Below, one piece after another: positions 26,872 through 35,351 of a stretch of DNA of 64,000 nucleotides. A model generated the notes under the pieces. That model made no database searches and had not been told where the DNA came from. It saw only the letters and a list, made by a program, of their open reading frames with translations. Numbering within the stretch: position 1 is the first letter of the stretch; every line of letters begins with the position of its first letter. This DNA comes from Bacteroidales bacterium. GTDB lineage: Bacteria; Bacteroidota; Bacteroidia; Bacteroidales; UBA932. The translations under genes were made by a program, and so were the position numbers. The stretch is from positions 1 to 64,000 of the forward strand of contig JAFRPW010000013.1 in assembly GCA_017428945.1 (NCBI GenBank), written 5' to 3'.

Positions 26872-28278
26872 ATGAGAAAGTTAATGACTTACGCCGCTTC
26901 ATTCTTAATGGCAATGGCCTTGCTCACGGCTCCCCATATGGCCGCACAGACCAGAACCAGCAGCGGCTCCGCAACCCGCTCCAGCAGCTCTTCACAGAGC
27001 TCTACCCGTTCTTCCTCTTCTGGAAGCAGCTCCAGCTCAACCCGCAGTTCTTCTTCCGTGTCCCGCAGCTCCAGCAGATCTTCTTCAAGCAGCCCTTCAA
27101 GGAGCAGTTCTGTTTCAACCCAGGACACCAGAAAGAGCTCCGGAACCAGCACTTCAAGTGCCACCCGTTCCAGCAGCTCCAGCAGTTCTACCCGCTCTTC
27201 CAGCAGCAGTTCCTCTGCAACTCGCAGCAGTTCCAGCAGATCTTCCAGCAGTGGCAGTGCAGTCCGCTCCAGCAGCAGTAGCAGCTCTTCCGGTTCAGCT
27301 ACCCGTTCCAGCAGCAGTTCCTCTGCGACTCGCAGCAGCTCTTCTGCTACCCGCAGCAGCTCCAGCGCAACTCGCTCCAGCTCTTCCTCTTCACAGGCTT
27401 CTTCCGCCGTGCGTTCTTCCAACGTCACCAGGGCCGGCCTCACTACCGCCAGCACCGCTGCGGCAGATGCACAGCCCAAGGGAGACGCCTATCGTGACGA
27501 CGGCTACAACTACCGCTATGCAAACGACTACCGCGTGGACGAGCGCCACGACATGTACCGCGTAGCACCCCGTCACCGTGATCCCATGCCTTGGGACCGT
27601 CCCGGATACTTCTGGGGAGACCATCCTCACTATTACGGGTACAGGATCCACAGCATACCTCCCAGCTGGCGTCATATCAGCCATTGGGGAATTGACTATT
27701 ACGTATACAACGGAGTCTACTACCGTCCTTTCGGAAGCTCTTACGTAATCTGCCGTCCTCCTTTCGGCACACCTCTGGATGTTGCAATCAACAGGGCTCT
27801 GTTCAGGGCAGTGAGGTTCGCATACTACTGCGACACTTACCGTACCTACAATGCAGTGTTTGACTATTACAACACCATCGCACGCCAGAACCTCATCATT
27901 GCACAGCACAACGCCCGCGAGGCCGCACGTTACGCAAACTACGCTCTCAACAGCAACCGTGCTCTTACCTCTTACGAGCTTGCCAACAAGCTTGGCCTTG
28001 TACAGAGCTACGCATATGCAGGGTCCGACTACTTCTATCAGGACGGCGTCTTCTATACTGTGAGCGCCTCCGGTGCATACTCCACCATCGTTCCTCCTGC
28101 AGGTGCCCTTGTGACCTCCCTGCCGGACGATTACGAGATCATCGTCATGAACGGTATCGAGTACTTCCTGGTGGACAACACGGTTTACCGCACCACCGTC
28201 TTTGACGGCCAGCCTTTCCTGGAAGTCCTTGGCCAGATGTACGGTTCGCTGTACAGCCAGTACAACGTCTACAGATAA
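26872..28278 (+). CDS. exported protein with long Ser-rich region, DUF6515-like C-terminal part
   Basis: A 468-residue protein with a signal peptide (1-26, ending PHMAA). Residues 27-185 are almost entirely Ser with Thr, Arg and Ala (repeated TRSSSS/ATRSSS blocks). The C-terminal part is Tyr-rich: WGIDYYVYNGVYYRPFGSSY and VICRPPFGTP resemble DUF6515 proteins, and DYEIIVMNGIEYFLVDNTVYR looks like a second small repeat. It probably sits in the periplasm or on the surface. The first ATG at 26863 would add three residues; the second gives a better signal peptide. A strong terminator follows. Confidence 0.7.
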   Translation: MRKLMTYAASFLMAMALLTAPHMAAQTRTSSGSATRSSSSSQSSTRSSSSGSSSSSTRSSSSVSRSSSRSSSSSPSRSSSVSTQDTRKSSGTSTSSATRSSSSSSSTRSSSSSSSATRSSSSRSSSSGSAVRSSSSSSSSGSATRSSSSSSATRSSSSATRSSSSATRSSSSSSQASSAVRSSNVTRAGLTTASTAAADAQPKGDAYRDDGYNYRYANDYRVDERHDMYRVAPRHRDPMPWDRPGYFWGDHPHYYGYRIHSIPPSWRHISHWGIDYYVYNGVYYRPFGSSYVICRPPFGTPLDVAINRALFRAVRFAYYCDTYRTYNAVFDYYNTIARQNLIIAQHNAREAARYANYALNSNRALTSYELANKLGLVQSYAYAGSDYFYQDGVFYTVSASGAYSTIVPPAGALVTSLPDDYEIIVMNGIEYFLVDNTVYRTTVFDGQPFLEVLGQMYGSLYSQYNVYR

Positions 28279-28301
28279 GAGAGTCTGACTCTTTAAAGAA
28301 T

Positions 28302-28333
28302 AAGACCCGGTTCGTTCAGGACCGGGTCTTTAT
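28302..28333. terminator. bidirectional intrinsic terminator
   Basis: AAGACCCGGT (28302-28311) pairs with ACCGGGTCTT (28321-28330) around a 9-nt loop, with A/T-rich flanks on both sides. It ends the Ser-rich gene and the convergent putative glycosidase gene. Confidence 0.85.
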
Positions 28334-28334
28334 T

Positions 28335-30044
28335 CTATTTGGTGATGAAGGTGTTGAGGCTGTCTATGGGCGGCAGCGACGGGTAGTCCAGCGCGTAGGC
28401 CTCTTTCTGGGAGCGGTAGACGGCAATGTTGCCGGAGGCAAGCCAGGTGTTGTAGCCGCCCGTGAGACCGGCATCGTAAAGGCCGCGGACCTGGCGCTCT
28501 ATGAAGTTGGAATTGTTGTCTATTCCATTGGGGTCTACCCAGCGCATCACGTGGTATGCCTGAATCCAGGTGCGTACCCTGGCGGGCGTTGCGGTCACTT
28601 CCTGGCGGCCCTGAACGCGCTTTCCCCAGGCCTTCATTATCTCGTAAGGGTGGTTCCAGGGCTTTGAGATGCCGTAATAATGGTCTGCAAAATGGTCCGG
28701 GTAAGGCATGGCGCAGATGGCATCGGCAATGGTAGAGATGGCGGGCCAGTACTGGCCGTAGGCGGTGGTGTAGCCGGGATTGGCGGACTCTCCGAAGACG
28801 TCCACGGAGACGTAGACGCCAAGCTCATGGAGCTCGTCGCAGGCGTAGCGTACAAAGTTCTGGATGGCCTGGACCTTGGACTCGCCGTAGCGGTTGCGGT
28901 AGTCTATCTGGTCGTCAAGGCTTATGAGCTTGTCCGGGAAGCGGACGTAGTCGAAGTTGATCTCGTCCAGCCCGAACTTCCGGACCGATTCCTTTGCCAG
29001 CTCTACATTGAACTGCCATACGTCGCGGGCAAAGGCGCTGGGCCAGTAGGTGTCGTTGTGCAGGAAAGGCTTTCCATCGGCCTTCATGCAGATTGCGGAC
29101 GACGTGTGGTCCTGGGCGTAGTAGCCGTCCTTGAAGCAAGTAATTCGGCCAATGACGTAGTAGCCCCTGGCGTGGAGCTTCTCCACCACTTCCTTGTACA
29201 GGGCCTCCTTGGTGGAACCGGCGTGCCTGAAGTTGGTGGGGGAGTGCTTCTCCATGGCCTCTGCCTTGTAACCGGGACACTGGTCGTCCTTTATGTCTAT
29301 CACAAAGGCGTTTATGCGGGTGCTGTCCGCAAGGGCGATGTAGTCGTCTATGTGCCGGAGGCCTACCGGGGATATGGTGAGGTAGAAGGCGTTCACCGGG
29401 TTGGGCATGGGGCGTTCCGCGAAGGCTGGCTTCTCATAAGGGCGGAATTCGCAGCCGATGGCATCGCCGCCCTTGAAGGAATTGCGTACGGCGGCGTGGG
29501 CATCGTCAAAGAGGGAGAAGCGCTCGAGAGCCTCCTCTTCAGACAGTACTGCATATTTGCCGAAGATCCAGCCTTCGACCTTCCCCATGCGCACGTTGTA
29601 GCGGTGAACGCGGCCGTCGGGAAGGAGGCGGTCCCATCCCAGCACCTCCAGACGGTTTCCCTTGCGGGCAAAGGCGCCAATGTGGGACGACAGGGTATCG
29701 TCCACTATGCAGGCCGATGTCTGGACCCAGAGCTGCGTCTCGCGGACGGCTTCAGAAAGGCTGGAAGCCAGGGAGGCTTCCGGGACCAGTATCTTACGCC
29801 CGGCGCAGGTGGCATTGAGGTATTTAACCCCGTCTACGGTCACTGATTTGCCCGTGGAGACCCTGAGGAGGCTTCCGCGCACTATGGGCTCTGCCTGCAC
29901 GTACTCTTTCTTTCCGGCCTTTTCCAGCACGAATATCTCTGCGGTTTCTCCTGCGGCCCAGGCGTCGTATTCGGGCTCCCTGCTGCAAGAAAAAAGCGTA
30001 ACGGCCGCCAGAAGGAGCACGTTACGCAATAATATACTTTTCTT
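28335..30044 (-). CDS. putative glycoside hydrolase lipoprotein (DUF4015 type)
   Basis: A protein of about 569 residues. From the GTG at 30044 it has a lipoprotein signal (KKSILL..., Cys near 20 in LFSCSRE), an SH3-like N-terminal part, and a TIM-barrel region from about 210 with NAFVIDIKDD, YYVIGRITCFKD, EINFDYVRFPD and VSVDVFGE, the pattern of DUF4015 putative glycosidases. Catalytic residues are probably the Asp/Glu of these strands. An ATG at 30089 is possible but would overlap the upstream gene by 38 nt and lengthen the n-region. Substrate unknown. Confidence 0.75.
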   Translation of the reverse strand, partial: KKSILLRNVLLLAAVTLFSCSREPEYDAWAAGETAEIFVLEKAGKKEYVQAEPIVRGSLLRVSTGKSVTVDGVKYLNATCAGRKILVPEASLASSLSEAVRETQLWVQTSACIVDDTLSSHIGAFARKGNRLEVLGWDRLLPDGRVHRYNVRMGKVEGWIFGKYAVLSEEEALERFSLFDDAHAAVRNSFKGGDAIGCEFRPYEKPAFAERPMPNPVNAFYLTISPVGLRHIDDYIALADSTRINAFVIDIKDDQCPGYKAEAMEKHSPTNFRHAGSTKEALYKEVVEKLHARGYYVIGRITCFKDGYYAQDHTSSAICMKADGKPFLHNDTYWPSAFARDVWQFNVELAKESVRKFGLDEINFDYVRFPDKLISLDDQIDYRNRYGESKVQAIQNFVRYACDELHELGVYVSVDVFGESANPGYTTAYGQYWPAISTIADAICAMPYPDHFADHYYGISKPWNHPYEIMKAWGKRVQGRQEVTATPARVRTWIQAYHVMRWVDPNGIDNNSNFIERQVRGLYDAGLTGGYNTWLASGNIAVYRSQKEAYALDYPSLPPIDSLNTFITK

Positions 30045-30051
30045 CACTCTT

Positions 30052-30936
30052 TTAAAGCGTTGACATTTTATCCACTGCAAGTTCCACAAGCTTGCGGATG
30101 GCGGGTTTGTAGTCCGGATTGGAACTCTGGAGGTAGCGGTTGGCTATGATGCAGCATACCGTGGAGGCGTTGTGGCCAAGGTGTGCGGCAAGGCCGGCGA
30201 GGGGAGAGCTCTCCATCTCGAAGTTTGTGATGCGGTAGTCTTCTCCGCCGGTGGAGAAGCGGAAGCTCTCTATGTCCTGAAGCATGTTGGGCATTGCCAG
30301 AGGCACGCGCACCACGCGGCCCTGAGGGCCGTAGAAGCCGTTTGCAGAGATGGTTACGCCCTTTATGGTGACATCCTTCATGAGGTTTATGATCTTGGGC
30401 GATGCCTTTACAAAGTAAGGTGAAGGCAGTACGTCCAGCCAGTTCATGTGCTTCTTGAAGGCTTCCTCTACTTCCGGGATGGTAACTTTGTTACGGTTAC
30501 CGTACCAGTTCATGACGCCGTCAAAACCCACGCTGATGTGAGACAGCACGTAGCTTCCCAGGGGAATGTCTGCGTGCAGGGCGCCGGAGGTGCCGATGCG
30601 GAGGATGTTCAGGGCCTTGTGCACGGGCTTTACCTCGCGGGTAGAGAAGTCTACGTTTGCCAGGGCGTCCAGTTCCGTCATCACTATGTCTATGTTGTCC
30701 GGGCCTATGCCGTGGGAAAGGGCGGTGATGCGCTTTCCGTTGCGCTTACCGGTGATGGACACGAATTCACGGGACTCGTGGCGGAACTCTATGTCCGTGA
30801 GGTATTCGCCAATCATGTCTACGCGGGAGGGGTCTCCCACCATGATCACGTTGTCTGCAAGTTCTTCCGGCTTCAGGTGAATGTGGAAAACGGAGCCGTC
30901 AGAGTTGATGATAAGTTCTGATTCGGGTATTCTCAT
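30052..30936 (-). CDS. nucleoside phosphorylase (uridine phosphorylase-like)
   Basis: A 294-residue cytosolic enzyme of the NP-I family, cleaving nucleosides with phosphate. MVGDPSRVD is the phosphate-binding start, ALSHGIGPDNIDIV and RIGTSGALH are core strands, and FEMESSPLAGLA is the ribose/base-binding motif of uridine phosphorylases. Length is slightly above the usual 250-260. The putative glycosidase follows after 7 nt on the same strand, so both share the promoter at 30957. Confidence 0.85.
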   Translation of the reverse strand: MRIPESELIINSDGSVFHIHLKPEELADNVIMVGDPSRVDMIGEYLTDIEFRHESREFVSITGKRNGKRITALSHGIGPDNIDIVMTELDALANVDFSTREVKPVHKALNILRIGTSGALHADIPLGSYVLSHISVGFDGVMNWYGNRNKVTIPEVEEAFKKHMNWLDVLPSPYFVKASPKIINLMKDVTIKGVTISANGFYGPQGRVVRVPLAMPNMLQDIESFRFSTGGEDYRITNFEMESSPLAGLAAHLGHNASTVCCIIANRYLQSSNPDYKPAIRKLVELAVDKMSTL

Positions 30937-30956
30937 GATACTGGGTTCTTAAAGCA

Positions 30957-30964
30957 CAAAAATA
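30957..30964 (-). promoter_or_regulatory. -7 box TATTTTTG of the nucleoside phosphorylase
   Basis: Exact consensus on the minus strand, about 20 nt before the start codon at 30936. Confidence 0.55.
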
Positions 30965-31010
30965 GTAATTTCGCGGAAAATAAACAAACCTCTGTTTCCT
31001 ATTCTCGCTG

Positions 31011-31160
31011 TCACCCCAGGCCACGTTTTTGGCGTTTATCGTGGCCTGCCATGACACGCCCATCATCCCAGGCCACGTTTTTGGCTGTTTTCGTGGCCCG
31101 GCATGACACGGCCATCATCCCAGGCCACGTTTTTGGCTGTTTTTGTGCCCTGCCAAGACT
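31011..31160 (+). repeat. 52-bp tandem repeat array (three units)
   Basis: CCAGGCCACGTTTTTGGC recurs at 31016, 31068 and 31120, an exact 52-bp period; the third unit decays after about 40 nt. Each unit holds GGCCACG ... CGTGGCC, which can form a 7-bp stem. It fills most of the 283-bp gap between the nucleoside phosphorylase and the DPP11-like gene. Apart from this array and two promoters nothing else was seen there. Confidence 0.85.
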
Positions 31161-31190
31161 ATGCGGCTCCACTTTTATGATATTATTTGC

Positions 31191-31198
31191 TATATTTG
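31191..31198 (+). promoter_or_regulatory. -7 box TATATTTG of the S46 peptidase gene
   Basis: Exact consensus 21 nt upstream of the ATG at 31220; no convincing -33 element. Confidence 0.55.
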
Positions 31199-31219
31199 TA
31201 CAAATAGCAAGATATAGAA

Positions 31220-33196
31220 ATGATACGACTGAACAAACTACTTTTTATTGTCATAGCGAGTTCGCTTTGGGCCGTTCTTCCGGCAAGGGCCGATGAAGGC
31301 ATGTGGCTGCCGGCCCTGATTTCGCAGCGGATAGGGGATATGCAGGCAAAGGGATTCAAACTGTCTGCAGAGGATATTTACAGCGTGAACCAGGCAAGCC
31401 TGAAGGATGCCGTGGTGCTGTTTGGAAGCGGATGCACCGGGGAGCTGGTAAGCGACCAGGGGCTTCTTTTCACAAACCACCACTGCGGCTATGGCTACAT
31501 CCAGAAGCACTCCTCCGTGGAGCACGACTACCTCAAGGACGGCTTCTGGGCCCTTTCCAGAGCGCAGGAACTGCCCAATCCGGGCCTTACCGTCAAGTTC
31601 CTGGAGAGGATGGAGGATGTTACCGCCCTGGTGAACAAAGGCATAAAGCCCAAAATGACTGAGGAAAAGCAGCAGGCTCTGATAAAGAAGAACATCGGCA
31701 AGCTCATTGACGCGGCTGTGAAGGCCGGTAACGGCCTCAAGGCCTCCGTGGAGCCGCTTTTCTACGGGAACCAGTACTTCCTCTTCGTGTTCCGCGAGTA
31801 CAGGGACGTCCGTCTTGTGGGCGCGCCGCCGTCATCAATCGGCAAATTCGGCGGAGAGACGGACAACTGGATGTGGCCCCGCCATACCGGAGACTTCTCC
31901 ATCTTCAGGATTTACGCCGATGCCAACAACATGCCGGCGGACTATTCCGAGGCAAACGTCCCCTACGTGCCCAAAAAGTCCTTTACCATTTCCCGCAAGG
32001 GCGTGAAGGAAGGGGACTTCACCTTTGTGTACGGCTGCCCCGGAAGCACCCAGGAGTACGTTCACTCAGATCTTGTAAAATACATCCAGGACGTATCGGA
32101 CCCTGAAAAGATTGCCCTTCGCACTACCCGCCTTGGCATAATGAAAAAGTACATGGACCAGAGCCAGGCCGTGCGCATCCAGTACTCTTCCAAGTATGCC
32201 GGAGTAGCCAATGCATGGAAGAAGTGGCAGGGAGAAGAAAAAGGCCTCAGGAAGAACAAGATCGTCCCCGTGAAGCAGGCCTATGAGAAGCGTTTCGAAG
32301 AGTGGGCCGCAGGAACGCGTTACGAGGGCATTACCACCAGGCTGGCTAACCTCTATGCCGCCCGCAACCCCATCTACAGGGCATATGAGTATTACAACGA
32401 GACCGTCCGTGCCATAGAGAAACTCCAGATTGCCCGCGGCCGCGGCGGAGACCCCAAGGACTACTACCGTCCCATTGACGAGGAAACCTTCGTGGCCATG
32501 ATGACCGCCTTCGACAAGGCTCTTGACGATTCCTATAAGCCGGAGTACTTTGTCCAAAAGCGCGGGGAATACAGTTCTATGGAGGCGTGGAAAGATGCAG
32601 TTTTTGCCGATGAGAACCTGGCAAAAGAGCTTTCTGCGGCACTTGAAGACTTCTTCCAGAGCAACCTGGCACCTCAGGTTCAGGCATTCAACCGCAGCAT
32701 AAACAAGGTTTACAAGGACTACATGCAGGGCCAGATGGAGTTTGAGAGGGAGCGTGACTTCTACCCGGACGCCAACCTTACCCTACGTGTGGCATACGGC
32801 CATGTAGAGGGCTACAGGCCCGCCGACGCCATCTACTATACTCCGGTATCCACATTGCGTGGAATCATAGAGAAGGACAATCCGGATATCTTCGACTACA
32901 ATATCCCCCAGACCCTCCGGGACATTTACGCGGAGGGCGGGCACGATGACCAGCCGGTCTGCTTCCTTGCCACTAACCATACCACGGGCGGCAACTCCGG
33001 AAGCCCCGTGCTGAACGCGGACGGCCAGCTCATCGGCATCAACTTCGACCGGGTGTGGGAAGGCACCATGAGCGACCTCATCTTTGACCCGGAGATATGC
33101 CGCAACATCTCCCTGGATGTTCGCTATATCCTGTTTATAATAAAGGAGATAGGCCATGCGGACTACCTCCTTGGAGAAATGAGTTTTGCAGATTAG
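31220..33196 (+). CDS. S46 family dipeptidyl-peptidase, DPP11-like (Asp/Glu-specific)
   Basis: A 658-residue exported serine peptidase (signal 1-24) that removes dipeptides from peptide N-termini in the periplasm. The catalytic His is in TNHHCGYG (85-92), the Ser in TGGNSGSP (S593). Known for Porphyromonas: residue 673, 18 positions after the catalytic Ser, is Arg in DPP11 and Gly in DPP7. Here the residue at +18 is Arg611, so acidic P1 specificity is inferred. The protein is about 60 residues shorter than Porphyromonas DPP11. It abuts convergent pncB with no spacer. Confidence 0.88.
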   Translation: MIRLNKLLFIVIASSLWAVLPARADEGMWLPALISQRIGDMQAKGFKLSAEDIYSVNQASLKDAVVLFGSGCTGELVSDQGLLFTNHHCGYGYIQKHSSVEHDYLKDGFWALSRAQELPNPGLTVKFLERMEDVTALVNKGIKPKMTEEKQQALIKKNIGKLIDAAVKAGNGLKASVEPLFYGNQYFLFVFREYRDVRLVGAPPSSIGKFGGETDNWMWPRHTGDFSIFRIYADANNMPADYSEANVPYVPKKSFTISRKGVKEGDFTFVYGCPGSTQEYVHSDLVKYIQDVSDPEKIALRTTRLGIMKKYMDQSQAVRIQYSSKYAGVANAWKKWQGEEKGLRKNKIVPVKQAYEKRFEEWAAGTRYEGITTRLANLYAARNPIYRAYEYYNETVRAIEKLQIARGRGGDPKDYYRPIDEETFVAMMTAFDKALDDSYKPEYFVQKRGEYSSMEAWKDAVFADENLAKELSAALEDFFQSNLAPQVQAFNRSINKVYKDYMQGQMEFERERDFYPDANLTLRVAYGHVEGYRPADAIYYTPVSTLRGIIEKDNPDIFDYNIPQTLRDIYAEGGHDDQPVCFLATNHTTGGNSGSPVLNADGQLIGINFDRVWEGTMSDLIFDPEICRNISLDVRYILFIIKEIGHADYLLGEMSFAD

Positions 33197-34696
33197 CTAA
33201 AACTGCTCTATCTCTTTTACCAGCTTTGAGATTATGGACATCTTTACGTCATAAAGGGCGTCGGAGATGTCCACTTTGTAGTAGTGGGGGTTGATGAGAC
33301 GGCGCTCTGCCGGGGAGAAGTGGTGGAGGTTGTCCTGGTAGAAGGTCTTCTTGTCCTCCAGGCTGTGCTTTGGAGCCACCCTCACGCCCTTTGAGATTAC
33401 CTGCTGCTGCATGGGGCGGGCAACGTAGGCTCCGGCCTCGAAGGTCTTTGTCTTATAGGAATCGTACTCGTCCCTGACGGTGATGGTCTCTCCTTTCTGG
33501 ATGGCAAGGTCCATGGCGTCGCCGCGGAGGCAGGTGACATCGGCCTTGAATACGTAGCCGTCGTAGCGGTTGCCTTTGACGCTGTCCAGGGCGCTGATGC
33601 GCCAGGTGATCTGGAAGCCGGGGTTGATGAGCTTAATCTTGTCTTCCGAGCGTTTGAGCACCGGCTGGTTGTCTATCTGGACCAGTTTATACACATTGCC
33701 GAAGCACGGTGCCGCCTTGGAGGTGGCAATGGCGTCGCCTACGCCGTAACTGTCTATGCAGGCGCCCTGGCGCTCCAGGTCAGTGATGAGGTACTCGTCC
33801 AGGCCGTTGGTGGCGAATATCTTGCATTTTTTAAAGCCGGCCTCGTCAAGCATGTAGCGCACTTCCTGCGAGAGGAAGGCAAGGTCTCCGCTGTCCAGAC
33901 GGACGCCGTATCCGGGGGCATAGTTGTCGTCGATGCCGGACTCCCTGAAGGAACGGATGGCATTCTTGACGCCGCAGCGGAGGGTATCGTAAGTGTCGAT
34001 GAGGAGGATGAGGTTCTCTCCCTTATGCGTCCTGATATAGTCAAGGAAAGCCTTGTGCTCTCCCTCTACGGTGCTGCCGTAAGAGGTGATGAAGCTGTGG
34101 GCCATGGTGCCGGTGGAGGGAACGCCATTGAATGCCCCGGTGAGGATGTTGGACGATGATGCGCAGCCGGCAATCTGGGCGGCCTTTCCGCCGTAGACTG
34201 CAGCCCAGGGGCCGTGGGCACGGCGGGAGCCGAACTCGCTTACGGGACGGTTTGTTGCCCTGCACACGCGGGAGGCCTTGGTTGCAACGGCCATCTGGTG
34301 GTTCATGATGCAAAGCATGGGGGTCTCCAGAACCTGGGCCTCGATGAGGGGGCCAACCACAGTGACAATGGGCTGGTTGGGGAATACTATATCTCCCTCA
34401 CGCATGGCATACACGTCCCCCGTGAACTTCATGGTGCTGAGATATTTACGGAATTCCTTGTACTCCTCTCCGGGGAGGAACTTCTCATACAGCTCTTCCG
34501 GAGCCTTGCCCAGTTGCTGGACCATCTCTATCACCTCTTCAGTGCCGCTCACCACGGCCCAGTTGTTGTTTTCCGGAGCCTTGCGGTAGAAGAGGTTGAA
34601 CACGGCAATCTGGTCCTGCTTCCCGCAGTCCAGGTATGACTTTCCCATTGTGTACTGGTACTTGTCCGATACGTAGGCGTTGTTTATGATATCCAT
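33197..34696 (-). CDS. pncB: nicotinate phosphoribosyltransferase
   Basis: A 499-residue enzyme of NAD salvage that joins nicotinate and PRPP to form nicotinate mononucleotide. MDIINNAYVSDKYQYTMGKSYL at the N-terminus (substrate loop), EFGSRRAHGPW and the LLIDTYDTLRCGVKNA and LDSGDLA blocks match the family, and length fits the longer type. It is divergent from the nicotinamidase gene pncA, a logical pair: PncA makes nicotinate, PncB consumes it. Confidence 0.93.
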   Translation of the reverse strand: MDIINNAYVSDKYQYTMGKSYLDCGKQDQIAVFNLFYRKAPENNNWAVVSGTEEVIEMVQQLGKAPEELYEKFLPGEEYKEFRKYLSTMKFTGDVYAMREGDIVFPNQPIVTVVGPLIEAQVLETPMLCIMNHQMAVATKASRVCRATNRPVSEFGSRRAHGPWAAVYGGKAAQIAGCASSSNILTGAFNGVPSTGTMAHSFITSYGSTVEGEHKAFLDYIRTHKGENLILLIDTYDTLRCGVKNAIRSFRESGIDDNYAPGYGVRLDSGDLAFLSQEVRYMLDEAGFKKCKIFATNGLDEYLITDLERQGACIDSYGVGDAIATSKAAPCFGNVYKLVQIDNQPVLKRSEDKIKLINPGFQITWRISALDSVKGNRYDGYVFKADVTCLRGDAMDLAIQKGETITVRDEYDSYKTKTFEAGAYVARPMQQQVISKGVRVAPKHSLEDKKTFYQDNLHHFSPAERRLINPHYYKVDISDALYDVKMSIISKLVKEIEQF

Positions 34697-34714
34697 GGCT
34701 TTAGTTTAGTCATA

Positions 34715-34742
34715 CAAAAATAAGCATTTTTTGCTATCTTTG
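34715..34742. promoter_or_regulatory. divergent -7 boxes of pncB and pncA
   Basis: Minus-strand TATTTTTG (34715-34722) serves pncB and plus-strand TATCTTTG (34735-34742) serves pncA. With 12 bp between them the promoters overlap, the same geometry as at aqpZ/HerA, and allow shared control of NAD salvage. Confidence 0.6.
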
Positions 34743-34763
34743 TGTCGGTTAAACAAAGAAGCA

Positions 34764-35351
34764 ATGAAAGACAGTGCACTTATAGTGGTGGACATGCTGT
34801 ACGACTTCATAGACGGCAGCATGGCATGCCAGGGCGCAGACAAGGCCATCGAGAACTCACTCAAGTACATAGAAAAGGAAACTGCGGCAACGGACCCTGA
34901 CGACAGCGGCGTCCGCAGCATCTATCCCATACTCTTTGTCCGTGACCATCATCCGGCAAACCACTGCTCATTTGCGGAGCAGGGAGGCCCCTGGCCGGTT
35001 CACTGCGTCCAGGGCACCCATGGCGCCGATATCCATGAGGCCCTGGAGCCCTATGCTTCGGAAGATTTGACGTTCTTCAAGGGAGAAGACCCCGCCAAAG
35101 AGCAGTACAGCGGCTTCGAAGGCCTTAATCCCGCAGGTCAGAGCCTTCAGGAGGTGCTGGAGCTCATGGACATAAAGAATGTGGTGATTTGCGGAATTGC
35201 CACCGAGTACTGTGTCCGGAACACTGCAGAGGACCTTCTCAAAGCCGGTTTCAAGGTATACGTCCTCAAGGACTGTATTGCATACGTAGATGCCAAGGGC
35301 CACACAGAGGCTCTTGATGCAATGGAAAAAGAGGGGATAAAGCTAATCTAA
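34764..35351 (+). CDS. pncA: nicotinamidase, isochorismatase-fold hydrolase
   Basis: A 195-residue amidase converting nicotinamide to nicotinate. The triad is visible: D10 (VVDMLYDF), K106 (FFKGEDP) and C150 (GIATEYCV). Metal ligands D61, H63 and H67 are in RDHHPANH. An upstream ATG at 34731 lies before the -7 box and is excluded. It is divergent from pncB, and its 3' end overlaps convergent prfB by 9 nt. Confidence 0.9.
   Translation: MKDSALIVVDMLYDFIDGSMACQGADKAIENSLKYIEKETAATDPDDSGVRSIYPILFVRDHHPANHCSFAEQGGPWPVHCVQGTHGADIHEALEPYASEDLTFFKGEDPAKEQYSGFEGLNPAGQSLQEVLELMDIKNVVICGIATEYCVRNTAEDLLKAGFKVYVLKDCIAYVDAKGHTEALDAMEKEGIKLI

Noticed and set aside
26889-27479. Glu/Leu-rich leftward ORF opposite the Ser-rich region
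   Set aside because: It is the antisense reading of Ser codons; no promoter and no known fold.
31011-31160. CRISPR array
   Set aside because: Units are contiguous with no unique spacers, and no cas genes are near; the same holds for the 51-bp arrays.
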